Source: JAWHTC01 sp032586155 (GTDB taxonomy: Bacteria; Pseudomonadota; Alphaproteobacteria; Rhodobacterales; Rhodobacteraceae). From it: a DNA stretch of 64,000 nucleotides. Each line of letters starts with the position of its first letter. Position 1 is the stretch's first letter. The notes beneath the pieces were generated by a model that saw only the letters and a program-made list of their open reading frames with translations, ran no database searches and was not told the origin of the DNA. The translations under genes were made by a program, and so were the position numbers. Below are positions 60,827-64,000 of this stretch, piece by piece. The stretch is from positions 434,001-498,000 of the forward strand of contig NZ_JAWHTC010000001.1 of assembly GCF_032586155.1 (NCBI RefSeq), read 5' to 3'.

Positions 60827-63055
60827 ATGGGAAAACGGCTCAGCACCCTTCTGGCGGTCTGGTTGATCGGGGTTTTGGCCGGCAAATACGCGGTTGCCGA
60901 TATGCGTGCCCCCCGCTTTGTTGAAAATGCGCCGACGCCTCATGTGCGAGCAGGCGGTGAGATGATGGTTTCCCGTTGGATCGCCGGGAGGACCAAGACC
61001 GCCCCGGTGGGGACGGTAACGAAAATCGCGGCCAGCTCACCGGAACCTGCGCCGGATAAGCCCGAAACCACCGCGCCTTCGAGCGGAGCCGGCCTCGCGG
61101 TCGGTCTGGCTGATCCATCTCTGGCAATGGGCCTGAACGGGATAGCCGACTGGTCGACGCAACAACCCTTCATCGACATCATGAAAACGGCGCGGCCCTG
61201 GCTGGGCCACGAGGCGGCAAATTGGGGGGCATGGAACGCCGAACGGCTGCAGGCGGGCGGATTTCTGGACGAACACGGCTGGGTGCGCGCGCTGCCGCCC
61301 GGGGTTGACCGGGTCGAGAGCTTTCTTCTGACCGACCAGGACAAGCGGGCCACCGCGATGCAGGGCCGCTACCGGGTGCGCTGGCAGGGCGAAGGCAAGC
61401 TGCGCATCGGCGGCCGGGCGCGCAACAGGCGCTATGGTGAAAACGAGGCCTGGTTCGACTATTCCCCCAACGATGGCGAGGTGGTGCTCACCCTCAGCAA
61501 GGTAGCCGGCGACGGCAACCATATTCGCGACATCGAGATCATACGCGAAGACCATATCGTGCTGCATGATCTGGGGGTTGTGTTCAACCCGGGATGGATC
61601 GAGCGGATTGCCGATTTGCGGATGGTGCGTTTCATGGACTGGATGCTGACCAACGGCTCGCCGGTGACCAGCTGGAACGAGCGCCCGGAAATCAGGGATT
61701 TCAGCTATGTCTGGCGTGGGGTGCCGGCCGAGGTGATGATCGATCTTGCCAACCTGATCGGGGCGGACCCCTGGTTTTGCATGCCGCATGCCGCCGACGA
61801 TGCCTATGTCACCCGTTTTGCCGAGATGGTGCGCGACCGGCTGGACCCGCGCTTGAAGGCGCATGTGGAATATTCCAACGAGGTGTGGAATTTCATTTTC
61901 CCCCAGTCACATTGGGCGGCCGAGAAGGCCCGGGCGCGCTGGGGTGACGCCGCGGACGGTGATGGTTGGATGCAATATGCCGGCCTGCGCGGGGCTGAGG
62001 TGATGCAGCTCTGGAGCGAGGTTTTCGGTGATTTCGCCGCGGCGCGGCTGGTGCGGGTTGCCGCGGTTCAGACCGGCTGGATGGGATTGGAAGAACCCTT
62101 CCTGGAGGCGCCCCTGTGGCAGAAGGAAAAGGGCGGCGAAGCCCCGGTTCGGTATTTCGACGCCTACGCGGTTTCGGGTTATTTCGGTTTTGAGACTGAA
62201 AACGATGAATCGGGGCGCTTACCCGAGTTGCGCCAGTGGATGGACATGAGCCGTGAGGCGGCGGAAACCGAGGCCCGGGCCAGCGGGCTGCAACGTCGGG
62301 CGCTTGAGGCCGCGGTGGAACCGGTGCAATTCGACCAGGCCGTCCCGCTGGCCGCTCGGGCGCTGAAAGAGGGCGCGCTAGAGGAGTTGAGCGATGTGTT
62401 TTGGCCCTATCACGCGCGGGTGGCGCGGCGGCACGGGTTGCAACTGATAATGTATGAAGGTGGCAGTCACATTGTGGCCCACGGCTCAGCGGTAGAGGAC
62501 GAAGACCTGTCCGCATTCTTCGCGGTGCTGAGCTATTCCCGGGAAGTGGGAGAGTTATACACGGTATTGCTGGAGCGCTGGGCGGCACTGGAGGCCGGTC
62601 CGTTCAACGCCTTTGTCGACGTGGCACGCAGCTCGCGGCATGGCAGTTGGGGCGCGTTGCGCCATTTGCAGGATGACAACCCGCGCTGGGCGGCCCTGAT
62701 GGCGCGCAATGCGGTGCCGCTTCGGGGGGCGGCCACGCGCGATGCGGGAACCTTTCTGCATGGGGTATTGCGTCAGGGCGGCGGTACGGTGGAAGGCACG
62801 GTGGAAGAGGATATCCTTGTGGGCGGGCCCGGCGACGATCTGTTGATCAGCCACGGTGGTGCCGATTACATGGATGGCGGCGAAGGGCGTGACATTGCCC
62901 GGCTTGTGGGCAGTCGCGATGATTACAGCTTTGCAATGGAGGGCGGACGCTTGCTGGCTGCCGGCCCCGGGGGCGATGTCCGGATGCGGGGGGTCGAGTT
63001 GCTGGAATTCGCTGCGAATCCTGGACGGCAATACCGGCTGGATTTGCCCGAGTAG
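60827..63055 (+). CDS. Secreted glycoside-hydrolase-like protein with calcium-binding repeats
   Basis: A 742-residue protein with a short N-terminal hydrophobic segment (LSTLLAVWLIGVLAGKYAVA). The central part contains VEYSNEVWNFIFPQ (Glu about residue 352) and a later IMYEGGSHIVAHG (Glu about residue 544), a pattern like the acid/base and nucleophile glutamates of clan GH-A hydrolases. The C-terminus has RTX-type repeats, VGGPGDDLLISHGGADYMDG, which bind calcium and often mark type I secretion. The start at 60827 has GGAAACG upstream and is closer to the signal than 60767. It may trim the polysaccharide; the substrate is unknown. Confidence 0.75.
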   Translation: MGKRLSTLLAVWLIGVLAGKYAVADMRAPRFVENAPTPHVRAGGEMMVSRWIAGRTKTAPVGTVTKIAASSPEPAPDKPETTAPSSGAGLAVGLADPSLAMGLNGIADWSTQQPFIDIMKTARPWLGHEAANWGAWNAERLQAGGFLDEHGWVRALPPGVDRVESFLLTDQDKRATAMQGRYRVRWQGEGKLRIGGRARNRRYGENEAWFDYSPNDGEVVLTLSKVAGDGNHIRDIEIIREDHIVLHDLGVVFNPGWIERIADLRMVRFMDWMLTNGSPVTSWNERPEIRDFSYVWRGVPAEVMIDLANLIGADPWFCMPHAADDAYVTRFAEMVRDRLDPRLKAHVEYSNEVWNFIFPQSHWAAEKARARWGDAADGDGWMQYAGLRGAEVMQLWSEVFGDFAAARLVRVAAVQTGWMGLEEPFLEAPLWQKEKGGEAPVRYFDAYAVSGYFGFETENDESGRLPELRQWMDMSREAAETEARASGLQRRALEAAVEPVQFDQAVPLAARALKEGALEELSDVFWPYHARVARRHGLQLIMYEGGSHIVAHGSAVEDEDLSAFFAVLSYSREVGELYTVLLERWAALEAGPFNAFVDVARSSRHGSWGALRHLQDDNPRWAALMARNAVPLRGAATRDAGTFLHGVLRQGGGTVEGTVEEDILVGGPGDDLLISHGGADYMDGGEGRDIARLVGSRDDYSFAMEGGRLLAAGPGGDVRMRGVELLEFAANPGRQYRLDLPE

Positions 63056-63135
63056 TCGCTTGCGGACGGGGCAGAACGAGTATTTGAACCAAGAAAGAGA
63101 GACGGTGCGCCTGGGGTCTCTTGCTTTTCAAAGCT

Positions 63136-64000
63136 TTACGCCGAGCCTTGGCGGGGCGCGTCCTTTTGCGCGTCAAGTATCCCAGCAATCAGGGTCTGCG
63201 CCCCGCGCGTAGAGGAGAACCCGGCCTCGATCCGGGTCCGCCCGGCCTTGGACAGCGCCAGACAGCGGGTGGGATCATTGGCCAAGGCGGCGATGGCATC
63301 GGCCAGCAGGTCCGGGCGTTTGGGCGGTACCAGAAGCCCGTCGCGGCCCGAGGTGATCAGCTCTGGCACGCCGCCCGCATCAGTGCCGATGGTGGGCAGA
63401 CCCATCGACATGGCCTCCATATAGGCCACGCCGAGCGGCTCGTGCCAGCTGGCCAGGACAAAGATATGCGCCGTCTGCAATTTCCCTCGCACCGCGTCAC
63501 CGTCGATGGCGCCGAGAAGCGTGGCGTGGTCCTGAAGATTGAGGCGGCGCAGTTCTGATTGCAGTTCGGCATGAAATCCCGATCCGCCGGCGTCGTCTTC
63601 ACCGGCGATTTCGAGACGCGCGTCGATGCCACGGTCGCGAAGGTCGCGGACCGCCTGAAGCAGGTCCTGGTGCCCCTTGACCACGTTGAGCCGCCCGCAG
63701 GAGAAAACCCGCAGCGGACCATCAGGGGAGGGCGGTTCATAGGAGGTATCGCGTTGCAGGACCTCGGTATCGACACCCATCGGTTGCAGGTAGAGCCGGG
63801 GCGGCAGGTCGTCACCAAGCTCGGCCTCAAGCTCGCGGGTGAGTTTGCGGGTGATGACGGTGCCAAAGGCGGCATTGCGCCATTTGAAGCCCTGGCCGGG
63901 GCCATAATCCGACAAAGGTCCGTGCAGGGTCAGCGAATAGTCGAGACCCCAAGTCCGTTTCGCCAGTGCCGTGATCAGCGCGGCCCGGCCGCAGGAATGG
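63136..64000 (-). CDS. Glycosyltransferase family 4 protein, cut by window edge
   Basis: The C-terminal 288 residues or so of a GT-B glycosyltransferase; the frame stays open to the window end, so the start is missing. The visible part has the C-lobe CGRLNVVKGHQDLLQAV and HEPLGVAYMEAMSMGLP, with the E-x7-E motif, and GGVPELI behind it. An internal TTG at 63915 is not the start. It converges on the hydrolase-like gene and belongs to the polysaccharide locus. Confidence 0.85.
   Translation of the reverse strand, partial: HSCGRAALITALAKRTWGLDYSLTLHGPLSDYGPGQGFKWRNAAFGTVITRKLTRELEAELGDDLPPRLYLQPMGVDTEVLQRDTSYEPPSPDGPLRVFSCGRLNVVKGHQDLLQAVRDLRDRGIDARLEIAGEDDAGGSGFHAELQSELRRLNLQDHATLLGAIDGDAVRGKLQTAHIFVLASWHEPLGVAYMEAMSMGLPTIGTDAGGVPELITSGRDGLLVPPKRPDLLADAIAALANDPTRCLALSKAGRTRIEAGFSSTRGAQTLIAGILDAQKDAPRQGSA

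Noticed and set aside
1..64000. CRISPR arrays and prophage genes
   Set aside because: No regularly spaced repeats and no phage structural, integrase or lysis genes were seen by reading. The only mobile trace is the IS3 remnant at 5.8-6.0 kb.

Overview
The window looks like a chromosomal segment of a high-GC alphaproteobacterium of the Rhodobacteraceae (Roseobacter-type). This rests on the protein sequences, the TAXI/TRAP transporter, a Roseobacter-style G/C-rich intergenic repeat near 48.6 kb, and the gene content. No tool was run, so the placement is an inference.

Layout. (1) 1-6 kb: the 3' part of a fused 2-oxo acid dehydrogenase E1 gene coupled to a FabD-like acyltransferase, a LysR regulator, the threonine catabolic pair tdh-kbl, and a broken IS3-type transposase. 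(2) 6-14 kb, minus strand: one run of genes, gamma-glutamyltransferase - formamidase-like amidohydrolase - Gfo/Idh-type oxidoreductase - second gamma-glutamyltransferase - acyl-CoA synthetase - ketopantoate reductase-like protein. The last two are pseudogenes. (3) 14-24 kb: an organosulfate locus with two type I sulfatases, a TAXI-TRAP transporter, a MarR regulator, a short-chain dehydrogenase and an alkylsulfatase-like metallo-hydrolase. A tRNA-Ser(GCU) and an acetolactate-synthase-like gene follow. (4) 26-49 kb: a sulfur-oxidation island. A trifunctional siroheme synthase (cysG), two small unknown genes and a TauD-like dioxygenase lie divergently from dsrABEFHCMK-dsrL-dsrL-JOP-trpD2-dsrN. 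Then come an SH3 protein, tusA, dsrE2, an ArsR-type two-cysteine regulator and a YeeE-type transporter. (5) 48.7-54.4 kb: an Mrp/ApbC ATPase and soeABC, the cytoplasmic membrane-bound sulfite dehydrogenase. (6) 55-64 kb: an exopolysaccharide locus with a priming sugar transferase, three glycosyltransferases, an O-antigen-ligase-like protein, a hexapeptide acetyltransferase and a secreted hydrolase-like protein with calcium-binding repeats.

How the sulfur genes fit together. YeeE would import a sulfur compound. TusA, DsrE2 and DsrEFH would relay persulfide sulfur to DsrC. Reverse dissimilatory sulfite reductase DsrAB, with siroheme made by CysG and amidated by DsrN, would oxidise it to sulfite. 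DsrMKJOP would re-oxidise or process DsrC at the membrane, DsrL would hand electrons to NAD(P)+, and SoeABC would oxidise sulfite to sulfate. DsrEFH and DsrL are present, DsrD and AprAB are absent, and this points to sulfur oxidation rather than sulfate reduction. No sox genes lie in the window.

The most unusual points are: two tandem dsrL genes that differ in exactly the cofactor-binding motifs (one keeps a YRR motif but has a damaged FAD glycine motif, the other the reverse); a DsrJ with only the six haem-binding cysteines, so no cysteine is left for the axial Cys ligand known in Allochromatium; a TrpD2-like gene between dsrP and dsrN; and the divergent TauD/small-protein/cysG unit.
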